Positions 28,531 to 38,368 of a DNA stretch of 64,000 bases are shown here, one piece after another. Made by a program: the position numbers and the translations under genes. How positions within the stretch are numbered: the stretch's first letter is position 1; every line of letters starts with the position of its first letter. Origin of the DNA: Parvibaculum sp. (lineage in GTDB: Bacteria; Pseudomonadota; Alphaproteobacteria; Parvibaculales; Parvibaculaceae); NCBI GenBank assembly GCA_017642695.1, contig JAEPQD010000001.1:637301-701300 (forward strand), read 5' to 3'. The notes beneath the pieces were generated by a model. It was not told the DNA's origin and did no database searches. It worked only from the letters and a program-made list of their open reading frames with translations.

Positions 28531-30903
28531 ATGTCGTCCCGCAAGGCGAGAAATTACGGCCGCAAGGGCAACTCCGGAGACGGGGACTGGACGATCGTCC
28601 ACCGGGCGGGTCTCAGCCCCGTGCGGCTTGCCGTCGGCGCCAACGAGAACGGCCCCGAAGACCTCGAAGACGATGAGTATGGCGAGGATATGAGCCGCTG
28701 GGACGAAGACGAGCGCGAGGAACGGGGCTGGCGCCGCATCGAGCCGACCTTCTCGGACGGCCGCGGCCGAAAACCCGCCGCGAAGAAGCCGTCGGCCAAG
28801 AAGCCTGCGAAAAAATCATCGAAGAAATCTCCCGCGAAGCTCCGCGCGCCCGCCGCCGACGAGCGCGTCGGCGGCACGCGCCGGCCCGCCGCGAAGAAGA
28901 AGTCCGCTGCGCGCGGGCCCCGGTCCGGCACACAGTCCCGCAAGCGGTCCGCGAGGCACGGCCGCACGCTTCTCGGCAGCATCGCCTATGGCGGCGCCGT
29001 TCTCGGCCTCTGGGGCCTCATCGCCTTTGGCGGGCTGCTCTTCTGGTACGGGCTCAACCTGCCGGACACGTCGGGCCTCTACAACGTCAAGCACACGCCG
29101 TCGCTTTCCATCCTTGCCACCAACGGCGAGGTGCTGAGCCATCGCGGCGACCTGATGGGCGGCTATGCCTCCATTGCCGATCTCCCGCCCCATGTCGTTC
29201 AGGCCGTGCTGGCGACCGAGGACCAGCGTTTCTACTGGCATTTCGGCATCGACCCCATCGGTCTCGCCCGCGCCATGGTCGTCAACTACAAGGCCGGTGC
29301 CTATGTGCAGGGCGGCTCCACCATCACGCAGCAGCTCGCGAAGAACGTCTTCCTGAAGCCGGACCGCACCATCTCCCGCAAGATCGAGGAGATGATCCTC
29401 GCCGTCTGGCTGGAGCTTCGCTTCACCAAGGAAGAAATCCTGACGCTGTATCTGAACCGCGTCTATTTCGGCGGCGGCGCCTATGGCCTCGAAGCCGCCT
29501 CGGAGCGCTACTTCCGCAAGCCCGCCCGCGCGCTCACGCTTCCCGAAGCCGCGATGCTCGCCGGTCTCCTGAAAGCGCCGTCGCGCTACTCGCCGACCAA
29601 CGACATCGACCTCGCGCGCCAGCGCGCCGCCATCGTGCTGCAGAACATGGTCAATGCGGGCTATATCAGCCAGGACGAGGCGCATGTCGCCAATGTCGCG
29701 CCCGCCGCGCTTGAAGGCTACGCCGCGCGCGGCTCGATCAACTACTTCGTCGACTGGGTCGCGGAAGCGCTTCCCGACTATGCCGGCAAACCCGACACCG
29801 ACGTCAACGTCATGACGACCATCGACCCCGCGCTTCAGCGCGAGGCCGAAGCGATCGTCGCCGCTGTTCTCGCCGGTGAGGGCGCGGCGTTGAATGCCGG
29901 CCAGGCGGCGCTCGTCGCGATGACGCCGGACGGCGCGGTTCGCGCCATGGTCGGCGGCCGCTCCTATGCGCAGAGCCAGTTCAACCGCGCCGTGCAGGCC
30001 AAGCGCCAACCCGGTTCCGCCTTCAAGCCCATCGTCTACCTGACCGCTATGGAACGCGGCCTCACGCCCGACACGCTTCGCATCGACCGTCCGGTGACCT
30101 ATGGCGGCTGGTCGCCCTCCAACTATTCGGGCCGTTTCGAGGGCGAGATGACGCTGCGCACCGCGCTCGCGAAATCGGTCAACACCGTTGCCGTGCAGGT
30201 CGCGAACGAAGTCGGCATCCGCAATGTCGTCTCCACCGCGCGCCGTCTCGGGCTTCAGGAAGACCTGCCCTCCAATCTCTCGCTTGCGCTCGGTTCCGGC
30301 AGCGTCAGTCTGCTCGAACTCACCGCCGCCTACGCGACCTTCGCCAATGGCGGTTACGGCGTCCTTCCGCACGGCATCGAGGAAGTCCGCGCGGAAGCGG
30401 GCGATGAACTCTACCGCCGTCAGGGTTCGGGCATCGGCCGCGTCGCCGATCCCCATGCCATCGCCGAGATGAACAACATGCTGAAGGCCGTCATGATCTA
30501 TGGCACCGGCCGCAGCGCCGCGCTCGAGGATCGTCCGACCGGCGGCAAGACGGGCACCAGCCAGGATTTCCGCGACGCCTGGTTCGTCGGCTATTCGGCG
30601 GATCTCGTCGTCGGCGTCTGGGTCGGCAACGACAATGGTGCGCCGATGGAAAAGGTCACCGGCGGTTCGCTCCCCGCGCGCATCTGGCACGATTTCATGG
30701 AGCGCACGCAGGCGGGCGTTCCGATCGCCCAGCTTCCCGACACCGCGCCCGTCGAAACCGCGTCGGCGGCGGCCCCCGCCATGCCCGCGGCGCATGAGGC
30801 TGCGCCTTACGAATACGAATGGGAAGAACCCGGCTTCTTCGAACGCCTCTTCGGCATTGGCGGCGGCAGTGAACGCCCCGGCCTCCGCGCCGGCGGCCGG
30901 TGA
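28531..30903 (+). CDS. Penicillin-binding protein 1A family (bifunctional transglycosylase/transpeptidase)
   Basis: A 790-residue class A PBP. A long cytoplasmic N-terminal tail (about 150 aa) is first acidic and then a Lys/Ala/Pro-rich basic stretch (about 75-145). It is followed by one membrane helix (about 150-172). The GT51 glycosyltransferase has ATEDQRFYWHFGID with the catalytic Glu near 229 and QGGSTITQQLAKNVFL. The transpeptidase has SxxK in RQPGSAFKP (Ser about 495), SVN in AKSVNTVAVQ, and KTGTS at about 672. It polymerises and crosslinks peptidoglycan. The extended basic tail is unusual in length and may bind membrane or DNA; a CtrA-type box upstream suggests cell-cycle control. Confidence 0.93.
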   Translation: MSSRKARNYGRKGNSGDGDWTIVHRAGLSPVRLAVGANENGPEDLEDDEYGEDMSRWDEDEREERGWRRIEPTFSDGRGRKPAAKKPSAKKPAKKSSKKSPAKLRAPAADERVGGTRRPAAKKKSAARGPRSGTQSRKRSARHGRTLLGSIAYGGAVLGLWGLIAFGGLLFWYGLNLPDTSGLYNVKHTPSLSILATNGEVLSHRGDLMGGYASIADLPPHVVQAVLATEDQRFYWHFGIDPIGLARAMVVNYKAGAYVQGGSTITQQLAKNVFLKPDRTISRKIEEMILAVWLELRFTKEEILTLYLNRVYFGGGAYGLEAASERYFRKPARALTLPEAAMLAGLLKAPSRYSPTNDIDLARQRAAIVLQNMVNAGYISQDEAHVANVAPAALEGYAARGSINYFVDWVAEALPDYAGKPDTDVNVMTTIDPALQREAEAIVAAVLAGEGAALNAGQAALVAMTPDGAVRAMVGGRSYAQSQFNRAVQAKRQPGSAFKPIVYLTAMERGLTPDTLRIDRPVTYGGWSPSNYSGRFEGEMTLRTALAKSVNTVAVQVANEVGIRNVVSTARRLGLQEDLPSNLSLALGSGSVSLLELTAAYATFANGGYGVLPHGIEEVRAEAGDELYRRQGSGIGRVADPHAIAEMNNMLKAVMIYGTGRSAALEDRPTGGKTGTSQDFRDAWFVGYSADLVVGVWVGNDNGAPMEKVTGGSLPARIWHDFMERTQAGVPIAQLPDTAPVETASAAAPAMPAAHEAAPYEYEWEEPGFFERLFGIGGGSERPGLRAGGR

Positions 30904-30912
30904 GGAAGCGCC

Positions 30913-32094
30913 CTAGACCTTCCGCCGCGGCGCATTCGTGATGATGAAACTCGCCAATCCCATCGCCGCGATGGTGCCGACCATCGGCATCGCACCCGCA
31001 TCGACTCCGTGTCCGACATAGATGCCGGCGGCGGCACCCGCCATCGCCTGCAGAAAGCCGAGCAAGGACGACGCGGTGCCCGCCATTTCCGGAAACGGCG
31101 TCAGCGCCCCTGCCATTGCCTGCGGCATGGTGAGTCCGACCGCGAAGCCGTAGATCACGATGGGCATGACGATCGCGAGCGCCGACGTCGAACTCATCAG
31201 CCCGGTCAGCATCAGCAATCCGCCAAGCGCCGCCGCGAAGCCGCCCAGCTTCAGCGTTCCGTCGATGCCGAAGCGCTGCACCAGCCTGCTCCCGCTGAGC
31301 GATCCCACGACATAGCCGCCCGCCATCGCCCCGAAGCAGAGGCCGTAGACGACCGGCGAAAGCCCGTAGCGTCCCTGCAGCACGAAGGACGAACCGGAAA
31401 TGAAGGCGAAGAGCCCGGAAAAACAGAAGCAGGCAATCGCGAGATATTTCAGGAACCGGAGGTCCACGAGGAGCCGCCGGTAGTTGCGCAGGATCGCGAG
31501 CGGCGCCGCGCTCTGCCGCCGCGCGGGTGGCAGCGTTTCGCCGAGGCTCGTCGCCACGATGCAGACAAGCACCACGCCGAACAGCGCCATCGCGATGAAG
31601 TTCGCCTTCCAGCCGTAAAGGTCCTGCACCACGCCGCCCAGCATCGGCGCGAGCGCCGGCACGAGCCCCATGATCGCCGCCATCTTGGCGAGCATCTGTC
31701 CCGCCTCCGCGCCTTCGAAAAGGTCGCGCACGATGGCGCGCGCAAGCACCACCGACGCGCCGCCGCCGACCGCCTGCAGCAGCCGCGCGAGAATGAGCTG
31801 CTCGATCGACATCACGAAAAGCGAAACGACCGAACCCACGATGTAGAGAAGAAAGCCGCCGATCAGCACCGGCCGCCGTCCGAAACGGTCGGAAAGCGGC
31901 CCGTAGAAGAGTTGCGAGCCGGCGAAGCCGATCAGATGCGTCGACAGCGTGAGCTGCGTCGCACCCGTATCCGCGCCGAAATCGGCCGCAATGGCGGGCA
32001 GCGACGGCAGGTACATGTCGGTCGAAAGCGGGCCGACCGCGGTCAGCGAAGCCAGGAACACGGTGAAGACCGCCGTGCCGGGTGTCAGCTTCAT
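30913..32094 (-). CDS. Bcr/CflA-type MFS drug-efflux transporter
   Basis: A 393-residue major facilitator protein with about 12 membrane helices. Family marks are the N-terminal GPLSTDMYLPSLPAIAADF, motif A GPLSDRFGRRPVLIGGF in the TM2-3 loop, and ARLLQAVGGGASVVLARAIVRDLF in TM4-5. It would export drugs or metabolites (bicyclomycin, sulfonamide or cysteine in known members) using the proton gradient. Its start overlaps the stop of the YgjP-like gene by 4 bases. It converges with the PBP1A gene. Confidence 0.9.
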   Translation of the reverse strand: MKLTPGTAVFTVFLASLTAVGPLSTDMYLPSLPAIAADFGADTGATQLTLSTHLIGFAGSQLFYGPLSDRFGRRPVLIGGFLLYIVGSVVSLFVMSIEQLILARLLQAVGGGASVVLARAIVRDLFEGAEAGQMLAKMAAIMGLVPALAPMLGGVVQDLYGWKANFIAMALFGVVLVCIVATSLGETLPPARRQSAAPLAILRNYRRLLVDLRFLKYLAIACFCFSGLFAFISGSSFVLQGRYGLSPVVYGLCFGAMAGGYVVGSLSGSRLVQRFGIDGTLKLGGFAAALGGLLMLTGLMSSTSALAIVMPIVIYGFAVGLTMPQAMAGALTPFPEMAGTASSLLGFLQAMAGAAAGIYVGHGVDAGAMPMVGTIAAMGLASFIITNAPRRKV

Positions 32095-32903
32095 CGGGCC
32101 GGGTGATGTCCGCGGTAGCCGCCCGCGAATATGCCGACCGGGTCCGCGCCGAAGCGGTGCAGGCCCGGGCCGTTGATTTCGAGCCAGCGCTTGGCGGGCT
32201 CGTAGTTGGGGATCGCGTCTTCGACAAGAGCCCAGAAGCGCGGCCCGTGATTCATGTGGCGGATATGGGCCACCTCATGTGCCGCCACATAGTCGAGCAC
32301 ATAGGAAGGCGCGAGAATGAGCCGCCACGAGAAGGACAGCGCGCGGCTCGGAGAACACGAGCCCCAGCGCGTCGTCGTATCGCGCACGGTGATGCGGGAC
32401 GGGCGCACATCGAACATGTCGGCATAATAGAGCGCGCGCTCGTTCAGCTCGTCGCGCGCCTTCATTTTCAGCCAGTCGGTCACGCGCCGCTGCACGAAGT
32501 CGGGATGACCCGTCACGCGGATTTCGGGAAGGCCTCCGGTATCCACGCTGCGCACGCGCCAGACCGGCCCCTTGGCCATCGCGTCCTCGCGGCGAACGCC
32601 GACATAGCGGATGACGTTTTCCTTGCCGCGATAGGGAATATGCGCGCCGTTCCTGAACGGCACGGGCGGCGGCACCTGGTGCAGCCGCTCGGCGATCCAT
32701 TCGCGTTGCTCCCGCGCGAACAGCAGCGCCTTGCCGAGATTGCGCTTCGAGGGTGTCGTCACCTGCACGGACCCGGCCGCGAGATCGACGCGTACGATCA
32801 CGCGCTTTGCCCTCGGGTTGTGGCGCACGGTCACGGGCACGGTCCGCCCGCCGATCTGGAGATAGTCTAAATGCAGCGAAGCAGGCTTCACGGGTTTGTT
32901 CAT
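32091..32903 (-). CDS. YgjP-like M48-type metal-dependent hydrolase
   Basis: A 270-residue protein of the DUF45/YgjP family with the zinc-binding HEVAHIRHMNHGPRFW motif (HExxH plus a downstream His), preceded by the typical TRWGSCS element. YgjP is annotated as a UTP pyrophosphatase or putative metallopeptidase in various sources, so the reaction is uncertain. It is translationally coupled to the transporter gene downstream. The N-terminal half is the basic strand-rich region usual for the family. Confidence 0.85.
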   Translation of the reverse strand: MNKPVKPASLHLDYLQIGGRTVPVTVRHNPRAKRVIVRVDLAAGSVQVTTPSKRNLGKALLFAREQREWIAERLHQVPPPVPFRNGAHIPYRGKENVIRYVGVRREDAMAKGPVWRVRSVDTGGLPEIRVTGHPDFVQRRVTDWLKMKARDELNERALYYADMFDVRPSRITVRDTTTRWGSCSPSRALSFSWRLILAPSYVLDYVAAHEVAHIRHMNHGPRFWALVEDAIPNYEPAKRWLEINGPGLHRFGADPVGIFAGGYRGHHPAR

Positions 32904-33000
32904 AATGCGGTCGAGCCCAATGCCCCCCTTGGATCACTGGCGGGGCGATGACGACGGTGCGGTCATTCCTGTCCGAAGGCAAAAGAGATAGGGTCGAATC

Positions 33001-33441
33001 ATGTCAAGGATGCCACGATTCCATTTCGCTTTCGCGGTCGATGATCTGTCTGGCGCCCGGGAATTCTACGGCGGCTTGCTCGGCTGTCCCGAGGGCCGTT
33101 CGGATGAACGCTGGGTGGACTTCGATCTCTTCGGACACCAGATTGTCGCTCATCTGGGGACGCCGCGCGAGCGCGGCAATGCCGCAGCCGGAAAAATCTC
33201 GAACGAGGTCGATGGCGACCATGTGCCGGTTCCCCATTTCGGCCTCATCCTCGACTGGGACGACTGGCATGCGCTGGCGGACCGGCTCCGGGTGGCGGGC
33301 GTCGCCTTCGTGATCGAGCCTCACATCCGCTTTCGAGGGGAGCCCGGCGAGCAGGCGACCATGTTCTTCCTCGACCCCTCGGGCAACGCCCTCGAGTTCA
33401 AGGCCTTCCAGGACGAGGCGCGGATTTTCGCCCGCGACTAG
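33001..33441 (+). CDS. VOC (glyoxalase/bleomycin-resistance) family protein
   Basis: A 146-residue protein with two beta-alpha-beta-beta-beta modules: [23 protein letters not shown] and the second half ending [17 protein letters not shown], which carries a metal-binding Glu. Members are dioxygenases, lyases or binding proteins for small organics. The first metal His is in HFAFAV. The substrate is unknown. It is divergent from the YgjP-like gene and converges, with a 3-base gap, on the PHA depolymerase gene. Confidence 0.83.
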   Translation: MSRMPRFHFAFAVDDLSGAREFYGGLLGCPEGRSDERWVDFDLFGHQIVAHLGTPRERGNAAAGKISNEVDGDHVPVPHFGLILDWDDWHALADRLRVAGVAFVIEPHIRFRGEPGEQATMFFLDPSGNALEFKAFQDEARIFARD

Positions 33442-33444
33442 GCG

Positions 33445-34683
33445 TCAGCGCTTCGAATGCTTCGCCATGAAGTCGCGCACGCGCGGCGCGATCTCGCTCT
33501 TCCAGCGCGACCCGTTGAAGACGCCATAATGGCCGACGCCCGGCTGTTCCCAATGGGTCTTCATCGCGTCCGGCAGGTGTGTGCAGAGCTTGTGGGCCGC
33601 CTTGGTCTGGCCGACGCCCGAAATGTCGTCCTTCTCGCCCTCGACGGTCATCAGCGCGGTCTTCGTGATGGCCTCGGGCCGGACGAGCTTGCCGCGATGG
33701 GAAAACGCGCCCTTCGGCAGCGAGTGCTTCACGAACACTTCGTCGACCGTCTGCAGGTAGAACTCCGCCGTCATGTCCATGACGGAGAGATATTCGTCGT
33801 AGAACTCGCGGTGCTTCTCGGCGCTGTCGCCGTCGCCTTCCACCATGTGGTCGAAATAGTTCCAGTGCGCGTCCATGTGACGGTCGAGGTTCATCGCCAT
33901 GAAACCCGAAAGCTGGACGAAGCCCGGATAGACCCGGCGCATCACGCCGGGATGCGGCCAGGGAACGCTCATCACGACATTGCGCTCGTACCATTCGGTG
34001 CCGCGCTCGGTCGCGAGATTGTTCACTTCCGTCGGGCTTTCGCGCGTGTCGATCGGTCCGCCCATCAGCGTCATGCTGAGCGGAATGTAGGGATCGTCAT
34101 TGTCGTGCATCACCGCCACGGCGGCGAAGACCGGCACCGACGGCTGGCAGACGGCAAGCAGATGCACGTCCGGCCCGAGCTCGTGGCACATGTCGATCAC
34201 GTAGTCGATATAGTCGTCGAGGTCGAAGCCGCCTTCGGTCAGCGGCACCTTCCGCGCGTCTTCCCAGTCGGTGATGTAGACCTCGTTGTGAGGCAGCATC
34301 GCTTCCACCGTGCCGCGCAGAAGCGTCGCGTAATGGCCGGAGAGCGGCGCGACGATCAGCAGCTTCTGCTGGGGCTTCACGCCCTTCATCGCGGACGGCT
34401 CGCGCTCGAAATGGATCAGCTTGCAGAACGGCCGCTCCCACACGATCCTCTCGGTGACCGGAACGGGCTTGCCGTCGATCTCCGTCTCGTGCAGTCCGAA
34501 CTCGGGCTTGCCGTAGCGCCGCGTCGTCGTTTCGAAAACGTCGATCGCCGCCGCCATGGTCTTGTGGGTGACGCTCTCCGCGAAAGGATTGAGCGGATGC
34601 CGGAGCGCCCAGAGGCTCACCTCGGCGGCCGCGCGAAAGGGTGCCACCGCGGCATGGTTCAGTTCATACAGATGATACAGCAC
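33445..34683 (-). CDS. phaZ: Intracellular polyhydroxyalkanoate depolymerase
   Basis: A 412-residue alpha/beta-hydrolase that mobilises stored PHB/PHA granules. The N-terminus MLYHLYELNHAAVAPFRAAAE is typical of the PhaZ1-type intracellular enzyme. The nucleophile elbow reads AVCQPSVP, with Cys179 in place of Ser as in that family; the later DISGVGQT and GVGHYGVFNGSRW segments carry the likely Asp and His. No signal peptide is present, consistent with a cytoplasmic role. The phasin at 7414-7716 is the partner on the granule. The upstream 258-base gap is AT-richer and may hold its promoter. Confidence 0.9.
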   Translation of the reverse strand: MLYHLYELNHAAVAPFRAAAEVSLWALRHPLNPFAESVTHKTMAAAIDVFETTTRRYGKPEFGLHETEIDGKPVPVTERIVWERPFCKLIHFEREPSAMKGVKPQQKLLIVAPLSGHYATLLRGTVEAMLPHNEVYITDWEDARKVPLTEGGFDLDDYIDYVIDMCHELGPDVHLLAVCQPSVPVFAAVAVMHDNDDPYIPLSMTLMGGPIDTRESPTEVNNLATERGTEWYERNVVMSVPWPHPGVMRRVYPGFVQLSGFMAMNLDRHMDAHWNYFDHMVEGDGDSAEKHREFYDEYLSVMDMTAEFYLQTVDEVFVKHSLPKGAFSHRGKLVRPEAITKTALMTVEGEKDDISGVGQTKAAHKLCTHLPDAMKTHWEQPGVGHYGVFNGSRWKSEIAPRVRDFMAKHSKR

Positions 34684-34870
34684 GCTTCACCTCGTTCCGG
34701 CCGTAGCTCCAAACCCCCGTCGGAGCCCGATCCTCCCCCGCGCTCTTCATGTTGCGGCGCAGCATTTAATGTAGGCTTCGACCGCTTCCGGTCCAAGACA
34801 TTTTTGCCGGCAATATTACGGAGAATATAACGCGGGCTCCGCGGCGCCGGGGCGGGCCGGCGAGGCAGGG

Positions 34871-34896
34871 TCATGGAGCGGCTTCCCGCTCCATGA
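34871..34896. repeat. 11-bp perfect hairpin downstream of leuA
   Basis: TCATGGAGCGG (34871-34881) and CCGCTCCATGA (34886-34896) form a perfect stem with a CTTC loop, in the gap after the leuA stop codon. No T-run follows on the minus strand, so it may be a non-canonical terminator or an mRNA 3'-end hairpin. Confidence 0.55.
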
Positions 34897-34941
34897 CGGT
34901 TTCATGACAGTTCAGTGACAGTCGGGCCGAAACAGGCCGGT

Positions 34942-36633
34942 TTATCCCTCACCGCCGCAAAGCCGCGCCCGGTCCGCGCGCGGCAGGCGGGCCGCCGCGC
35001 GGTTCGCCGCCGAGATCATCGCCTTGTAGGAAGCGGTGATGATGTTCGCATCGATGCCGACGCCGAAGAGGTCGCCCGCATGCTCCGGGTCGGCCACTTC
35101 CATGAAGGCGACGGCCCGGGCGTCGGTGCCCGAACCGATCGAATGCTCCTCGTAATGACGAAGTTCGATTCCGAGTTTCAGCGCGTCCATCGCGGCGTCG
35201 ATGGGTCCGTTGCCGAATCCTTCGAGCTGCTCGTCCTTGCCGAAGCGGCGTACACGGATTTTCACGCCCTGTTTTCCGCCCTCGTCGAACAGCGTGTGCG
35301 TGACATATTCGATGGGCTCCTTGCGGGCGATATACTCCTTCTCGAAGATCTCCCAGATGTCGGCGGCGCGCACTTCCTTGCCGCTGTCATCCGTCACCTT
35401 CTGGACGGCGGAGCTGAACTCGACCTGCAGCCGGCGCGGCAGTCGAAGGTCGTACTCCGTTTCGAGCAGATACGACACGCCTCCCTTGCCGGACTGGCTG
35501 TTGACGCGAATGATCGATTCATACGTGCGCCCCAGATCCTTCGGATCGAGCGGCAGATAGGGCACCTGCCAGATATCGCCCGCCTTGTAATGGGCGAGCC
35601 CCTTCTTGATCGCGTCCTGATGCGAACCGGAAAACGCCGTGAACACGAGGTCACCCACGTAAGGGTGACGTGGATGGATCGGCAACTGCGTGCAGTATTC
35701 CGCCGTCCGCGCGATCTCGTTGATCTGCGAAAAGTCGAGTCCCGGATCGATGCCCTGGCTGTAGAGATTGAGCGCCAGCGTAACGAGGTCGACATTGCCC
35801 GTCCGCTCGCCATTGCCGAAGAGACAGCCTTCCACGCGATCGGCGCCCGCCATCACGGCAAGCTCCGCGGCCGCCACCGCCGTTCCACGGTCGTTATGCG
35901 GGTGTACGGACAATATGATGCCGTCGCGCCGCTCGAGGTTCCGGTGCATCCATTCGATCTGGTCGGCATAGATGTTGGGTGTCGCCATCTCGACCGTGGC
36001 GGGCAAGTTGATGACGACCTTCTTCTCCGGTCCCGCTTCCCAGATTTCGGTGACGGCGTCGACGACTTCCTTGGCGAAATCGAGTTCCGTCCCCGAAAAG
36101 ACTTCCGGGCTGTACTGGAAGGTCCAGTTCGTCTCCGGCATGGTTGCCGCGATTTCCTTGATCTGGCGCGCACTCTCCGTCGCGATCGCCTTCACGCCCT
36201 GCCGTCCCTGCTGGAACACGACCTCCCGGAAATTCGGCGCCGTTGCGTTGTAGACATGCACGATGGCGTTCTTCGCGCCGCGCAGGGACTCCATCGTCCG
36301 CGAGATCAGTTCCGGCCGAGCCTGCGTCAGCACTTCCACATGCACGTCGTCCGGCACCCGGCCCTCCTCCACGAGCTTGCGGATGAAACCGAAATCCGTA
36401 TCCGACGCCGAGGGGAAGCCCGCTTCGATTTCCTTGAAGCCGATCTTCACGAGGAGCTCGAACATGCGGAGTTTCCGTTCCGCATTCATCGGTTCGAAAA
36501 GCGCCTGGTTGCCGTCGCGGAGATCGGTGCTCATCCAGATCGGCGGTTTTGTGATCGCCTTCGTGGGCCATTGCCGGTCGGACAAGGGCACCTGCGGAAA
36601 GGCGCGGTATTTCACGGACGGATTCTTCAACAT
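34942..36633 (-). CDS. leuA: 2-isopropylmalate synthase
   Basis: A 563-residue long-form enzyme (the LeuA type 2 branch, also seen in fungi). It condenses 2-ketoisovalerate with acetyl-CoA, the first committed step of leucine synthesis. The catalytic barrel begins [20 protein letters not shown] with the metal-binding Asp, and [15 protein letters not shown] supplies the metal His region. The C-terminal regulatory domain (about 430-555) is present for leucine feedback. ATG 36633 starts [13 protein letters not shown] leucine-rich mini-ORF with a strong promoter is found upstream, suggesting attenuation. It stands alone without leuBCD. Confidence 0.95.
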   Translation of the reverse strand: MLKNPSVKYRAFPQVPLSDRQWPTKAITKPPIWMSTDLRDGNQALFEPMNAERKLRMFELLVKIGFKEIEAGFPSASDTDFGFIRKLVEEGRVPDDVHVEVLTQARPELISRTMESLRGAKNAIVHVYNATAPNFREVVFQQGRQGVKAIATESARQIKEIAATMPETNWTFQYSPEVFSGTELDFAKEVVDAVTEIWEAGPEKKVVINLPATVEMATPNIYADQIEWMHRNLERRDGIILSVHPHNDRGTAVAAAELAVMAGADRVEGCLFGNGERTGNVDLVTLALNLYSQGIDPGLDFSQINEIARTAEYCTQLPIHPRHPYVGDLVFTAFSGSHQDAIKKGLAHYKAGDIWQVPYLPLDPKDLGRTYESIIRVNSQSGKGGVSYLLETEYDLRLPRRLQVEFSSAVQKVTDDSGKEVRAADIWEIFEKEYIARKEPIEYVTHTLFDEGGKQGVKIRVRRFGKDEQLEGFGNGPIDAAMDALKLGIELRHYEEHSIGSGTDARAVAFMEVADPEHAGDLFGVGIDANIITASYKAMISAANRAAARLPRADRARLCGGEG

Positions 36634-36742
36634 GACGTATCTCGCATCTTCAGCGGATGGACTGCGCGGCTCGCGGACCTTCGTGGCGGCCACGCGGCGC
36701 AAGGATTAATCGGAAAATGTCGGAAGATAAATGTTTTCTGCG

Positions 36743-36826
36743 CTAGGCGCAGAGAAGCGCGCCCCGAAGCAGGGCGGTGTCGAGGCCGAGAATCTGGCCC
36801 AGGGCGATATGCCGGTCGCTTTCCAT
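36743..36826 (-). CDS. Leucine-rich leader peptide of leuA (leaderless)
   Basis: A 27-residue frame, MESDRHIALGQILGLDTALL then RGALLCA, with seven Leu including two Leu-Leu pairs. It lies 109 bases upstream of leuA. Its ATG falls at the predicted transcription start (7 bases after the -10), so it would be translated from a leaderless mRNA. A TCTGCGC-CTA-GCGCAGA hairpin covers its stop codon (36737-36753). This is what a leucine attenuator would look like, but the terminator-like stem lacks a clean T-run. Confidence 0.5.
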   Translation of the reverse strand: MESDRHIALGQILGLDTALLRGALLCA

Positions 36827-36833
36827 GCGGGCG

Positions 36834-36862
36834 ACCATAGGCCCGTGCCGAGAACCCGTCAA
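36834..36862 (-). promoter_or_regulatory. leuA leader promoter
   Basis: A minus-strand -35 TTGACG (36857-36862), a 17-base spacer, and -10 TATGGT (36834-36839). The predicted start is at or one base before the leader-peptide ATG. Confidence 0.65.
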
Positions 36863-36916
36863 GACACGGACGATCGGAGGCAACCCGTTAATAGGACAGC
36901 GTTTCTCACCTGTCGG

Positions 36917-37531
36917 TTACTCGATATGGGTCGAGATCGTCTCCGCCATCTTGTCGGGCGATGTCTGCGGGGGGAAGAGCTTCAGGTAGTCGCCATTCGG
37001 GCCCATCAGGAAAACGATCGAGGAATGATCCATCGTGTAGTCCTCCGAGGAGCTCTCGTCCGTCACCTTGCGATAGAAGACGTGATAGGCCTTCGCCACC
37101 TTGTCGATCTGTTCGGGTGTGCCGGTCAGGCCTACGAGCCGCGGATGGAAGAGCTCCACGTAGCGCGCCATCACGTCCGGCGTGTCGCGCTCGGGATCGA
37201 CGGTTATGAAGATCGGCTGCACCTTTTCCGCCTCGTCCCCAAGTGCGTTAACGGCCGACGACATGACACCCAGTTCGGTCGGGCAGACGTCCGGGCAGAA
37301 GGTGAAGCCGAAATAGATCAGCATGTACTTGCCCCGGAAGTCCTCGTCCGTGACCGTCTCTCCGTCATGGTTGACGAGGGTAAAGGGCCCGCCCACGCTC
37401 GCCGCCGCCGGCGTGGAGCCGCCGGGATTGCGGTCCTCTGTCGTGCCCACCAGAAGCTCCGACAGGCCGATTCCCACGGCCACAGCCAGAAGAATGCCTG
37501 CCACGAGGGCGATCATGCCGTTGCGCGTCAT
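36917..37531 (-). CDS. SCO1/SenC family copper chaperone
   Basis: A 204-residue membrane-anchored thioredoxin-fold protein that delivers copper to the CuA site of cytochrome c oxidase or acts as a thiol reductase. One N-terminal helix (about 6-27) faces the domain to the periplasm. The copper ligands are visible: C79 and C83 in FCPDVCP, and His169 in MDHSS. The length is normal. It sits upstream of the leuA leader on the same strand, apparently unrelated. Confidence 0.92.
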   Translation of the reverse strand: MTRNGMIALVAGILLAVAVGIGLSELLVGTTEDRNPGGSTPAAASVGGPFTLVNHDGETVTDEDFRGKYMLIYFGFTFCPDVCPTELGVMSSAVNALGDEAEKVQPIFITVDPERDTPDVMARYVELFHPRLVGLTGTPEQIDKVAKAYHVFYRKVTDESSSEDYTMDHSSIVFLMGPNGDYLKLFPPQTSPDKMAETISTHIE

Positions 37532-37714
37532 GGGTTTTCTCTCCTTGGTAACCTTCTTCTTCCGTTCGCCATTCGGCTCATTGGCGGACGGGAGCGGATC
37601 GATGGTCTATACTGTCTCGGAGGGGGCCGCCCGAGACCCGTCCCATGCCTGTCTATCGTCAAAAGAGCTTCGAGAACAATGTTACGATCCACGAGAATCC
37701 GTTCAGGCGGCAAT

Positions 37715-38302
37715 ATGACACGCGAGGCCTTCCGGTCGTGGTTCGCTTCCGCGCTCGTTCTGGTGGCTGTCTCCTGGGCCTTTTCACCCGCAATGGCGAT
37801 CCAGCCCGGCGGTCCGACCAACTACATGGTGGACAATGAAACGGTCCAGGCCGCACGCACCGGCGACAACGAAACCCTCCGCGCCGATCTCATCAAAGGC
37901 GTATCGCCGAACGAAAGTGGGCGCGACCGCATCCCCATGCTCATTCTTGCGACAGGCAGCGGCCATCTCTCCACCGTGAAGCTTCTGCTCGAGCATGGCG
38001 CCGACCCGGACAAGCGCGCGCCGGACGGTACCACCGCGCTTTCGATTGTGGCTCTGTCGGGCAGGGTGGATATTGCCGAGGCACTGCTTCTTGCCGGCGC
38101 CGATCCCGACAGGCCGGGTGCGAACCGCGAGGTGCCGCTCCTGATCGCGACGCGCGCACGTCAGGCAGGCATCGTCGAGGTATTGATCCGCCATGGGGTC
38201 GACACGAGCGAGACTGATGTGACGGGCCGCTCCGCTCTCGATCTGGCGGAGGAAAACCACTATCGCGAAATCGCCGCGCTTCTGCGCGATGCCGGAACCT
38301 GA
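37715..38302 (+). CDS. Exported ankyrin-repeat protein
   Basis: A 195-residue protein with a signal peptide (basic start, hydrophobic helix about 12-25, ending SPAMA). It is followed by about four ankyrin repeats: RTGDNETLRADLIKGVSPN, ATGSGHLSTVKLLLEHGADPD, ALSGRVDIAEALLLAGADPD and ARQAGIVEVLIRHGVDTSE, plus a capping repeat. It probably mediates periplasmic protein-protein contacts. The ATG at 37715 has AGGCGG upstream; an ATG at 37679 would add 12 residues before the signal. It is divergent from the SCO gene. Confidence 0.82.
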   Translation: MTREAFRSWFASALVLVAVSWAFSPAMAIQPGGPTNYMVDNETVQAARTGDNETLRADLIKGVSPNESGRDRIPMLILATGSGHLSTVKLLLEHGADPDKRAPDGTTALSIVALSGRVDIAEALLLAGADPDRPGANREVPLLIATRARQAGIVEVLIRHGVDTSETDVTGRSALDLAEENHYREIAALLRDAGT

Positions 38303-38368
38303 AAGCCGGCTTGCTCCGGCGCCTGGGCGACCTATCTATATGGAACCGACATTCTTGCCAAAGGCGCA

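Noticed and set aside
36737-36753. Intrinsic attenuator terminator at the end of the leuA leader peptide
   Set aside because: The TCTGCGC/GCGCAGA stem is perfect but followed by AAAACATTT, not a T-run, so I describe it as a hairpin only.
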